A stretch of DNA of 7,488 bases, from assembly GCA_008501835.1 (NCBI GenBank), contig QQUB01000866.1, positions 1 to 7,488 of the forward strand, given 5' to 3'. The position numbers and the translations under genes were made by a program. Shown piece after piece: positions 1 through 7,407 of the stretch; the first letter of the stretch is position 1; every line of letters starts with the position of its first letter. Origin of the DNA: Bacteroidota bacterium (GTDB lineage Bacteria; Bacteroidota; Bacteroidia; Chitinophagales; Saprospiraceae). The notes beneath the pieces were generated by a model. That model saw nothing but the letters and a program-made list of their open reading frames with translations. It was not told the DNA's origin and made no database searches.

Positions 1-3000
1 GGGTGATCCGCCAGCGGGATCATCGCTACTACTGTTACGAAAAAGGCGGCTGCTGAATTACAGGAACGGGTCAGAGTTAGTTTATTGGAGGAAGGATTTG
101 CCCAACAGGCGGATGAACTGACCAATGCCCTGATCGGTACTGTGCACAGTCTTGGAGTCAAGTTGCTTCGAAGGTTTGCTTTTGAGGCGGGAGTCTCTCC
201 GGAGGTCAGTATTATTGCAGAGGAGGATGAACATTTTATGTTTAACCAGTCGCTTGCTACCGTTTTGAGGAGGGAGCGTGTTGAGGCAATGGATGCATTA
301 GCCAGTAAATTAGGGCTCAATAAACGGGAATTCTTTGATTGGCGAAAAGAAGTTCATCAAATAACTTCTTTGGCGCGTGCGAATGATTTTGACATAGAAG
401 TGCTTGAAAAAAGTAAGTCCCGGTCCTTTGAAACCTACAAGGAATTCCTAGGTCCTGTTTCGGATAAAAATGCTGAATGGTTTAATGAGAGTTTAAAGGA
501 AAAGATCCTTGAAACCATTCAGAAGCTGGAAGATAATGAGGATACCACCAAAAAAACTGCGGACGTTGTCGATTTATTAAAAACAACCCTCCGGGAATTA
601 AAATTGCGAGGTTTTTTATTCTGGTATCAATGGGCCAAATTATCCAAAGTCAGTACGGGTGCAAAAAGTCGTGAAGATATAGAGCCGCTTCAGCGTTTTG
701 CCAGGCTACATGATACGCACCCGGACTTTCACAAGGACATCAAAGATTACATCGACCTTTTATTCACCATTTCCATTGAGGCCATCCGGGAATACACCAA
801 TTATAAAAACAAACGGGGACTGATCGATTATACGGATATGGAAGCTTATGTGAATAAGTTGCTGGATCATCCCATTGTTCAGGAAGTACTTAAAGAGGAG
901 TTGAGTCTGTTGATGGTAGATGAATTTCAGGATACCAGTCCCATACAATTATCTGTTTTCCTGAAACTGGCCAAATTAGCTGATCAATCCATTTGGGTTG
1001 GAGATCCCAAGCAGTCCATCTATGGCTTTCGGGGAGCAGAGCCCCGTTTGATGCAGGCCATTATTGAACAAAGCGGAGGTGTCAGGCCGGAAGATATTCA
1101 AAAGGATTCCTGGCGATCCAGAGAAGATGCTGTTTTTGCGGCGAATGCGATTTTCACCAAAGCCTTTTCTGAAATGCCGGTTGAGCAGGTAGCACTCAAC
1201 CCAAAAAGGACCAAAAAAGCATCCAAAGAAAGTATTAATAAGGAGGATGAATCTTCCATGATGGGCAATGCCCTTATCCACTGGCATTTTAAACCTGAGG
1301 GCGAAGGAAGGCAGCCAGCTAAACCCTGGATGGAACATTGCATTGCGCGGACTATTAAGGATGAATTAGAAAAAGGGATTTTTATTCAGCCCAAAGGAGA
1401 GAAAGAATGCAGAAAGGCTGTCCCGGGGGACGTAGCTGTTTTGTGCAGGTCTAATGCAGGGTGCCAGGTTATGGCTACTGCATTAAACGAAGCGGGATTA
1501 AAGGTAGCCATCGCAAGAAGCGGTTTGTTAAACACAGCCGAAGCTAAATTGATCCTTGCCTGCTTAAAATACCTCTTAAACCCCAAGGACTCTTTGGCTG
1601 TTGCCGAAATCCTTTTGCTTGGGGCAAATGTACCAGTGGAAGAGATTATTGAAGATCGGCTAAAATGGTTGGAACAGAAACAGTCAGATCCCGCTTTCCA
1701 CCAATGGGCTGCAGACCAGGAACAAATTGTCAAATTGGATCAATTGAGACTTGAAACTGCTGAGCTTTCAAGTGCTGAAATATTGGATTATGTTTTGGAG
1801 GTCCTGGACCTAAGAAGAATAATTACCTCCTGGGGTAACGAAGGGCAAAGATTGGAAAATGTGGAAACCCTCAGGAAATTTGCCCTGGATTATGAGGATG
1901 CCTGTAACAGAATGCACAGTGCAGCTTCGTTGGGTGGGTTTTACCTGTGGCTGGACGAATTGGAACGAAACCAAAATGACCTTCAGGGTGCAGGAACCGG
2001 ACCAGGTGCGGTTAACGTTTTGACTTATCATAAAAGTAAGGGACTGGAATGGCCTATCGTTGTTTGCCATAACCTGGATGATAAGTTACGGGCCGACGTT
2101 TGGGGGTTGGACATTGTAGCCGAAAAAAATGAAGTAGATCTCAATGATGTTCTGGGAAATCGCTGGTTGAGATTTTGGGTCAATCCGTATGGAGATCAGT
2201 ATCGGAAAACAGAACTAGAAAAACGCATCAATGAAAGCGTAGCCAAGGAAAATAAGCTTAAAAATTCTCTGAGAGAAGAATCACGACTGCTTTACGTAGC
2301 CATAACCAGGGCCAGAGATTATATCGTTTTTCCTACCAATGCTTATCCTACTAAGTGGCTCAATAGAGTATGGCATGAAGGACGGGAAGACTTTCCGGTC
2401 CTGGACCCTGACAGCAATGAAACTCAATGGGAATGGTTGAACCAATTCCTTGTAAAAGATACCACTATATTCGAAATGCCCAGAAGTTTTGAAGCTGAAG
2501 GACTGGATGATTCAGGCAAGTTGCCGGAATATTTCGACAGAGGGGTGGGAAAAGATTTTTTCCCGCCGTTCAGGATTGACCCGACGGCACTGGAAGTGAA
2601 AGGACAGATTGTGAATGTATTCCATTACCATCCTCCGGTATTGGTTGAAGATTTTGAAGGCCAGCAGGAAATCGGACAGATCATTGCTTCTTTTTTTTGG
2701 GCAGATATGCATTTGGAAAATCCTGAAGCTGGCGAATCAGTTGAAATTCGGCTAGCTAATCATTTTAGCATTTCGGAAGATATAGGAAAACTTTCCCTTA
2801 AGGGGAGGGCCTCGGCATTCTACCGGTTACTTGAAAATGAATTAGATTCGAAAACAATTAAAGGGCACTTTCCTTTGAGCCATTTTGTCGGTGATCAACT
2901 GTTTACCGTTACCATTGATTTTCTTCTGATTACCTCGGAAGGAATCATTATGATCAAAAATGACCATACAACAGGTCAGGAAAAATTATTGAAAAAAAGA

Positions 3001-3126
3001 GCTTTAGCACTCTCTTCAGAACTGTCTTTGAGTCGGCAGGCACTTCAGGCAATGAACGGTACGCCTGTTGTAAGAACATTCGTTCATTTCATTTTAGATG
3101 GAGTTTTGATGGAGGTACAAACTTAA
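1..3126 (+). CDS. AddA/RecB-like UvrD-family helicase with degenerate C-terminal nuclease domain; 5' partial, probable frameshift near base 17
   Basis: This is a superfamily 1A DNA helicase of the AddA/RecB type, which unwinds double-strand ends by ATP hydrolysis during recombinational repair. Homology begins at bases 19-54 with motif Ia (IIATTVTKKAAAEL), ahead of any in-frame ATG. A TTG at 85 is the first start-like codon but would cut this motif, so the true start is off-window. Numbering from that TTG: motif II DEFQDT (279-284), motif III GDPKQSIYGFRGAEP (306-320), motif IV SWRSRE (342-347), a UvrD C-terminal domain starting near PGDVAVLCRSN (447-457), motif V VLTYHKSKGLEWP (645-657) and motif VI ESRLLYVAITRARD (732-745). 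The last ~80 residues resemble the PD-(D/E)XK nuclease of AddA-like proteins, but the D-x-K element reads K958-N-D960. In this frame a TGA at 4-6 blocks extension to the window edge, while the frame one base over reads GDPPA, so one base may be missing. Family assignment is firm; whether the product is functional is not. Confidence 0.9.
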
Positions 3127-3127
3127 A

Positions 3128-3928
3128 CTACCACATCTTAAACTCCGTATTGAGGTAGAATTCTGCCATCCGTTGAAACTGCCCGTGAGTGAAACCACAC
3201 TGACAGGATTGAGGATAAAATGACATGATATTTGACGTATGGGTCAAATAAAATTCACCATTAGGATCCCCGCCCGGAAAAATAAATCTGCAATTGGTAG
3301 GATCTATGTAATCCAGGAGATTTTCTGTAGGGACATAAGGATCAGCCGGGGTATCACATATTTCGTCGCCTGCGGTTTCACAATTACTTCCGTTGACCAG
3401 CTCGGTGCCGGGATTGTTGCTCGTATGGTATAATCCGAAATAATGTCCCATCAGGTGAGGCAACCCTTTAAAACTGCTTAAGCTGCAGAATTTATTGAGC
3501 AGGATTCCACCAGATTCCATTTCTCCGATGCCCTCAAAAGTTGCAAACCCACAGATATCTTCGCTCCAGGTAACCAGATTGACCAGATAAAGATTAATCC
3601 GGTTATTCTGGTGGTATTTAACCTGCATTTCTTCCCATTCATTCATGTTCAGAGGAATGGAGTATTGGAAATTGTCAATTATTCTGAATTCACAAATATT
3701 GAAGCTGGCACAGATAGGTTCAAAGTAATAATTGAGAGAATCAATGGCATTTTGCACCTCTGCTTCAGTAACGCCAATGTCACCAAAAGTATCTCGAACC
3801 ATATGTACCACAACGCTGAATTCTTTGTTCAGACAGGGAAGGGGAGTTTGTTTGGTATAATGTTGCTGAGCAGTAACGGAAGGAATAGTTATAAGGGTAA
3901 TAATCAGAGCAGTGAAAAATGTTTTCAT
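3128..3928 (-). CDS. Secreted M43-like (pappalysin-type) metalloprotease homologue lacking the catalytic glutamate
   Basis: The 266-residue product is an exported relative of M43 zinc metallopeptidases. The ATG at 3928 is chosen because it directly precedes a signal peptide (MKTFFTALIITLITIPSVTA, cleavage likely after A20); a TTG 15 codons upstream would bury it. The family core is easy to see: CGFATF (126-131), GGILLNKFCS (140-149), the zinc-binding segment H158-LMG-H162-YFGLY-H168, then NC...GDEICDTPADP (182-197), a Met-turn NIMSFY (233-238) and a C-terminal FTHGQFQRM (246-254). In active members the segment reads HExxHxxGxxH; here the Glu is Leu159 (codon CTG), so zinc could still bind but normal hydrolysis is not expected. 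Ten cysteines suggest disulfides and an extracytoplasmic site. There is no C-terminal sorting domain, so the catalytic-like domain is essentially the whole mature protein. Its stop codon is 1 bp from that of the convergent helicase gene. It may be a pseudoenzyme with a binding role; that is inference. Confidence 0.85.
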   Translation of the reverse strand: MKTFFTALIITLITIPSVTAQQHYTKQTPLPCLNKEFSVVVHMVRDTFGDIGVTEAEVQNAIDSLNYYFEPICASFNICEFRIIDNFQYSIPLNMNEWEEMQVKYHQNNRINLYLVNLVTWSEDICGFATFEGIGEMESGGILLNKFCSLSSFKGLPHLMGHYFGLYHTSNNPGTELVNGSNCETAGDEICDTPADPYVPTENLLDYIDPTNCRFIFPGGDPNGEFYLTHTSNIMSFYPQSCQCGFTHGQFQRMAEFYLNTEFKMW

Positions 3929-4133
3929 GGCGTAATTTTTCAATTTGATATGCAAACTACAAATAAATAGCAAAAATTCCAGATTTTTTGATTCTCAACT
4001 TTGCCTGCAAGAAGTCATAAAAAATAGTTTAGCGTGTTATTTCACCGTTTCATCGTAATATTTTGCTCCAAAATAATTTTATAGCTAGCTTAAACCAGAA
4101 GCTCATAACCCGTTTTAAAAAAAAACTGATCAA
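3929..4133. other. Divergent intergenic region with a small AT-rich hairpin
   Basis: This 205-bp gap separates two divergently transcribed genes and should hold both promoters. It is strongly A/T-rich and contains no plausible ORF. I looked for the Bacteroidota promoter pattern (TTTG, about 19 bp, TAnnTTTG) and found only imperfect matches, for example TAGTTTAG at 4025-4032 on the plus strand with a TTTG 21 bp upstream, so no promoter is called. A short perfect inverted repeat, TATTTTG-CTC-CAAAATA, lies at 4059-4075. A run of nine A residues and an A-rich stretch lie just before the ATG at 4134, as is usual for translation starts in this phylum, which rely little on Shine-Dalgarno pairing. 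Confidence 0.6.
4059..4075. repeat. Short perfect inverted repeat in the divergent promoter region
   Basis: A 7-bp perfect inverted repeat with a 3-base spacer (TATTTTG, CTC, CAAAATA) lies 59 bp upstream of the small membrane-protein gene. It could be an operator for a dimeric regulator or a weak hairpin in that gene's leader. It is too AT-rich and lacks a following T-run, so it is not a convincing terminator, and in such A/T-rich DNA it may be chance. Confidence 0.3.
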
Positions 4134-4394
4134 ATGAAAAAGAACAGAGATATTTGGCCCAATTACAAAGATCGATATGGAAATGCTATTCCAAAACCTC
4201 AGTACCGAAGTAATTTTTCTCAAAACCTTTTAAAAGCCTGGAAGTTGAAGGGACCTCTTCCAAAGGGCAAAGGAAGAAAATGGGAACCCTTTAAATCACC
4301 ATATCCCTTGTGGACCGTAATTAAATCCTGGGGAATTATGATTTTACTTACAGGGATATTTTCCTGGCTCTTTATTGATCATTTTTTACATTGA
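4134..4394 (+). CDS. Small basic single-pass membrane protein of unknown function
   Basis: This 86-residue protein matches no family that I recognise. The first ~55 residues are hydrophilic and highly basic (about 14 Lys/Arg) and rich in aromatic, Pro and Gly residues, with a notable PLPKGKGRKWEPFKSPYP stretch at 41-58. Residues 62-84 form one hydrophobic helix, ending only about two residues before the C-terminus. By the positive-inside rule the basic part should face the cytoplasm, which makes this a tail-anchored-like inner-membrane protein. The ATG at 4134 follows an A-rich leader typical of Bacteroidota and no better start exists. Support for it being real comes from the coherent soluble-then-membrane organisation and from its filling the only space between two clear genes. 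Its last 23 bp overlap the 3' end of the convergent methyltransferase gene. The basic domain might bind acidic lipids, RNA or a partner protein, but nothing in the sequence decides this. Confidence 0.65.
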   Translation: MKKNRDIWPNYKDRYGNAIPKPQYRSNFSQNLLKAWKLKGPLPKGKGRKWEPFKSPYPLWTVIKSWGIMILLTGIFSWLFIDHFLH

Positions 4395-5139
4395 TCAATT
4401 TGGCATAAAGATCTCCACTAGAGGGAGCACCTGGTGAAAGGTTAGATAATAGGTTTATGGTTTCCCTGCTATTTTGCCAGTCTTTATTAACCATTTTTTG
4501 ACTTTCTCCAAAGGACCAGTTGTATTCATAACTTCCCAATGCTTCCAGCCTCTTAATGCAGGCAATGGTCATATCAGGTGTTTTACTGAAGAATTCTACA
4601 GATAGAGCAGGAATGACTTCATGGAGCCCTTCCAGAACTTCCAGTTCAAAATTTTCCACATCAATTTTGCAAAAGGCAGGAATGCCGTATTGGCTGATCA
4701 AGTCATCAAGAGTGATAACTTCAACTTCAATCTGGGTATCCCAGGCTACATGTATTCCACTGCTTTCATTGATCATTGTTCTCCAGTTTTCAGATGAAAG
4801 GGTTGTTACGGTTGGAGTAAGTGAGCTGATGTGTAAGGTGGCTTTTCCCTGCTCCTTTCCAACAGCTTTTTCAATGAGGGTAAAATCAGGTAAATGAGAA
4901 AACTTATTTTTCAGGAATTCTGTACAGCCAGGTTGTGGTTCAACAGCAATAACTTTTGCACCCAGGCTGAGCCAGGCATCGGATCGGTTGCCTAGGTGAG
5001 CTCCGATGTCAAAGCACAGATCACCCGGTTTGATAAAAGTGCTGTAAAAACCTTTAAGTTTTCTTTTGTTGAAAGGTTTCCAGTAATAAATCAAACGGGA
5101 TCTAATAAGCCCGAGCGTTTTTCTCCAGTAAAAATTCAT
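4372..5139 (-). CDS. FkbM family SAM-dependent methyltransferase
   Basis: The 255-residue product is a class I S-adenosylmethionine methyltransferase of the FkbM family, members of which O-methylate sugars, polyketides or other small molecules. The SAM-binding fold begins with motif I, D44-IGAHLG-50, after the lead-in KPGDLCF. The acidic end of strand 2 is at AVEPQP (65-70, with E67 expected to hold the ribose hydroxyls). The FkbM signature is CKIDVENFELEVLEG at 157-171, close to the usual KIDVEG-x-E-x-x-VL-x-G but with Asn-Phe where Gly plus a small residue is common. The first 30 residues are basic and aromatic, without a signal peptide, so the protein is cytoplasmic or membrane-associated. 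The ATG at 5139 is well placed ahead of the domain. No glycosyltransferase or polysaccharide gene is adjacent, so the substrate is unknown. Its start codon lies 12 bp downstream of the T-run of a strong terminator that follows the upstream peptidase gene. Its end overlaps the small convergent gene. Confidence 0.92.
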   Translation of the reverse strand: MNFYWRKTLGLIRSRLIYYWKPFNKRKLKGFYSTFIKPGDLCFDIGAHLGNRSDAWLSLGAKVIAVEPQPGCTEFLKNKFSHLPDFTLIEKAVGKEQGKATLHISSLTPTVTTLSSENWRTMINESSGIHVAWDTQIEVEVITLDDLISQYGIPAFCKIDVENFELEVLEGLHEVIPALSVEFFSKTPDMTIACIKRLEALGSYEYNWSFGESQKMVNKDWQNSRETINLLSNLSPGAPSSGDLYAKLINVKNDQ

Positions 5140-5151
5140 ACCCTTGGTATT

Positions 5152-5191
5152 AAAAAAGTAAAAGTGGCCTTAAAGGTAAAGCCACTTTTAC
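5152..5191 (-). terminator. Intrinsic terminator downstream of the S46 peptidase gene
   Basis: Read on the minus strand, a perfect 11-bp stem (GTAAAAGTGGC at 5191-5181 and GCCACTTTTAC at 5168-5158) encloses a 12-base loop and is followed at once by six T residues (5157-5152). This is the classic layout of a factor-independent terminator, 45 bp after the peptidase stop codon. It ends only 12 bp before the methyltransferase ATG, leaving almost no room for a separate promoter behind it. Confidence 0.85.
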
Positions 5192-5204
5192 AATATTTTT
5201 ATAA

Positions 5205-5221
5205 GTCTTGTTTTCCAAGAC
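5205..5221 (-). other. Second small hairpin after the peptidase stop codon
   Basis: A perfect 6-bp stem (GTCTTG and CAAGAC) closes a 5-base loop, GAAAA on the minus strand, starting 14 bp after the peptidase stop codon and in tandem with the stronger terminator. No good T-run follows, so alone it is unlikely to terminate. It could protect the 3' end of the transcript from exonucleases or assist the main hairpin. Confidence 0.45.
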
Positions 5222-5235
5222 CCATAACTTTTATC

Positions 5236-7407
5236 TTATTTCTTTTTAGGATGTACCAGATCCATTTCTTCTATGAGTCTGGTGGCTCCTGCATATTTAT
5301 CGACGATGAACAGGATGTACCTGGCATCCACCATGATATTCCTGCAAATTTCAGGATCATAGTTTACATCACTCATGGTTCCTTCCCAAACTCTGTCGAA
5401 ATTCAAGCCTACGAGGTTCCCGTGAGCGTCAATGGCAGGGCTACCTGAATTTCCTCCGGATGTATGATTTGTTCCAATAAAACATACAGGGACCTTTCCA
5501 TTGCTGTCAGCGTAATTCCCATAATCTTTAGATTCATAAAGGTCAAGCAGTTTTTGAGGCACATCAAATTCGTAGTCTCCGGGAACATATTTCTCAACAA
5601 CTCCATCGAGATATGTAACGGGAGTATAATAAACGGCATCGCGGGGTGCATAACCCTTGACCTGCCCGTAAGTAACCCTCAATGTACTATTGGCATCCGG
5701 GAAGAAACGCTTTTTAGGGAATACTTCCATCTGTGCTTTCATGTATTGGCTGTTGAGTGCACCAATTTGGGTGTTGATACGATTAAATTCTCCGTTTACA
5801 TGCTCATTAACGGCTTCCTGAATAGATTTGCGAAGCATGAATCCGGGGTCGCCTGCCAGTGCTTTAAAAAACTCCTCCGGGGCTTCTTTCAAAGTTTTGA
5901 TAACTCTGTCGCCTTTGGTCAGGATACTTTTAGTGTAAATGTCATTGGATAAAGCACTCATACTCTCCCCGGCAAAAGTATATTGATCCCTGGCATATTG
6001 TGACTGATGCTTTTTGTCAACCTTAGTGTAGTAGATATTCATTACCCGTTCAAAAATTTCCTTATCCACCTCAGGACTGAAATCCTTATAGTAGCCCTCC
6101 AGGAATCCAATAAGTGCCGGCAAGCGGCCCTTAATTCCTTCCAGGCCACTATTTTCATACATGTTCAAGAATCTGTCGGAAACTCCAGCGACGTAGAACA
6201 ATTCAATATTCCTCCAGATGACTTCGTTGACATAATCACGGCTTATCGCATAAGGGGTGATCTCGGTATATAATTTATCGAGTTCAGGTATAAGGCTGCC
6301 ATAGGCTTCCTCCATTTTAGGATCTTTCTTAAGGGCTGCGGTGAATTTCTTTTCATAAGCCTTTTTATTGGCTATGGCATTGGATTTTTCTATTCCCTGA
6401 ATTTCTCCGATCCATTTCTTCCATCCATTGGCAATTCCTGACTGTTTGGAAGCATATTTTAATCTTTGTTCAGGGTCCTCTCTCATTACTTCTCCCAGTA
6501 CATCCAGAGATTCATCTCTTACGCTGATTCTTACCGGGTTAAGCTTATTGATACGCATATCAACACCGGAAGCAGTCAAATATTCATCAGTTCTTCCCGG
6601 AAATCCAAAAACGAGCGTAAAATCATCTTCTGAAACTCCATCAAGTGAAATAGGCAAATGATGTCTTGGCTTAAAAGGTACGTTGTCCGGCGAATATTCT
6701 GCAGGCTTATTATCCTTACCGGCATAGATGCGGAAAATGGAGAAATCCCCGGTATGTCTTGGCCATACCCAGTTGTCTGTATCGGCTCCGAATTTTCCAA
6801 TGGAAGATGGCGGTGCACCAACCAAGCGCACATCGTTGTAGGTTTCTGTAACAAAAAGGAAATACTGATTGCCTTTATAAAAAGGTTTAACGGAAACCTC
6901 CTGGTAAGATTCTTTAGAAGCATTTTCTTTGACAGCATTGATATTCTTATCAATCTGGGACTGTCTGGATTTTTCATCCATGTCTCCGGTAACCCCTTTC
7001 ATGGCTGCTTTTGTCACATCTTCAATTCTGACAATAAATCTTACAAAGAGCCCATCGTTAGGCTTCTCATCTTCTAGTGTGGCTGCCCAGAATCCATCCT
7101 GGAGGTAGTTGTTTTCCAGGGTGGAGTGGGATTGGATTTGTCCATACCCGCAGTGGTGATTGGTGAGGACAAGACCCTGGTCCGAAATGATTTCACCTGT
7201 GCAGAAGCCTCCAAAATGAACAATTGCGTCCTTAAGACTACTGTTATTCACACTGTAAATATCTTCTGCACTCATTTTCATGCCCAATGATTGCATTTCT
7301 GTCTCATTGAGATCCGCCAGCAGGGAAGGAATCCACATGCCTCCTTGGGCAGAAACTTTTATGGTAAATAAAGAAATACTGATGATCAGTAATAATGCTT
7401 TTTTCAT
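5236..7407 (-). CDS. dpp11: S46 family serine dipeptidyl-peptidase, DPP11-type (Asp/Glu-specific)
   Basis: This enzyme removes dipeptides from the N-termini of peptides, and the DPP11 type prefers Asp or Glu at the second position. It works in the periplasm of asaccharolytic and proteolytic Bacteroidota. The 723-residue length matches the family (about 720). A signal peptide (residues 1-20, ending VSA before Q21) leads into the conserved GGMW. The chymotrypsin-like triad is visible: H85 in TNHHCGYGQIQSHS, D221 in RHTGDFS and S654 in GGNSGSP. C69 and C86 flank the histidine loop and may pair. Arg672, 18 residues after the serine in GLNFDRVWEGTM, occupies the position of Arg673 of Porphyromonas gingivalis DPP11, where DPP7 has Gly; this sets the predicted specificity. 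The gene is complete, with an ATG in an A-rich context, and ends at an intrinsic terminator. It appears to be transcribed alone from the A/T-rich region above 7408. Confidence 0.95.
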   Translation of the reverse strand: MKKALLLIISISLFTIKVSAQGGMWIPSLLADLNETEMQSLGMKMSAEDIYSVNNSSLKDAIVHFGGFCTGEIISDQGLVLTNHHCGYGQIQSHSTLENNYLQDGFWAATLEDEKPNDGLFVRFIVRIEDVTKAAMKGVTGDMDEKSRQSQIDKNINAVKENASKESYQEVSVKPFYKGNQYFLFVTETYNDVRLVGAPPSSIGKFGADTDNWVWPRHTGDFSIFRIYAGKDNKPAEYSPDNVPFKPRHHLPISLDGVSEDDFTLVFGFPGRTDEYLTASGVDMRINKLNPVRISVRDESLDVLGEVMREDPEQRLKYASKQSGIANGWKKWIGEIQGIEKSNAIANKKAYEKKFTAALKKDPKMEEAYGSLIPELDKLYTEITPYAISRDYVNEVIWRNIELFYVAGVSDRFLNMYENSGLEGIKGRLPALIGFLEGYYKDFSPEVDKEIFERVMNIYYTKVDKKHQSQYARDQYTFAGESMSALSNDIYTKSILTKGDRVIKTLKEAPEEFFKALAGDPGFMLRKSIQEAVNEHVNGEFNRINTQIGALNSQYMKAQMEVFPKKRFFPDANSTLRVTYGQVKGYAPRDAVYYTPVTYLDGVVEKYVPGDYEFDVPQKLLDLYESKDYGNYADSNGKVPVCFIGTNHTSGGNSGSPAIDAHGNLVGLNFDRVWEGTMSDVNYDPEICRNIMVDARYILFIVDKYAGATRLIEEMDLVHPKKK

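Noticed and set aside
85..87. TTG as the true start of the helicase
   Set aside because: Motif Ia and the conserved KKAAAELQERV segment lie upstream in the same frame (19-72), so translation must begin earlier, off-window or across a frameshift.
976..1733. Open frames on the minus strand inside the helicase gene
   Set aside because: They lie entirely within a gene with clear conserved motifs on the other strand, show no recognisable domains and look like shadow frames.
3128..3157. CTACC and GGTAG as a possible hairpin between the convergent genes
   Set aside because: Only 5 bp of pairing across a 20-base loop with no T-run; too weak to call a terminator.
3611..3970. Plus-strand open frame of 119 codons opposite the M43-like gene
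   Set aside because: It is antisense to the conserved signal peptide and N-terminal domain, without domain features of its own.
3929..3973. Fifteen extra N-terminal residues on the M43-like protein from a TTG at 3973
   Set aside because: The ATG at 3928 begins a standard signal peptide; the extension would place uncharacteristic residues in front of it.
4374..4397. Two 8-bp direct copies of ATTGATCA spaced 16 bp apart
   Set aside because: They fall inside the overlapping 3' coding ends of two genes and are short and A/T-rich; nothing suggests an insertion or attachment site.
5140..5147. AGGG just before the methyltransferase ATG as a Shine-Dalgarno site
   Set aside because: It sits one base from the start codon, too close to work, and this phylum uses such sites little.
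5464..7077. Open frames on the plus strand opposite the S46 peptidase
   Set aside because: They are antisense to a complete, well-conserved enzyme and have low-complexity or random-looking products.
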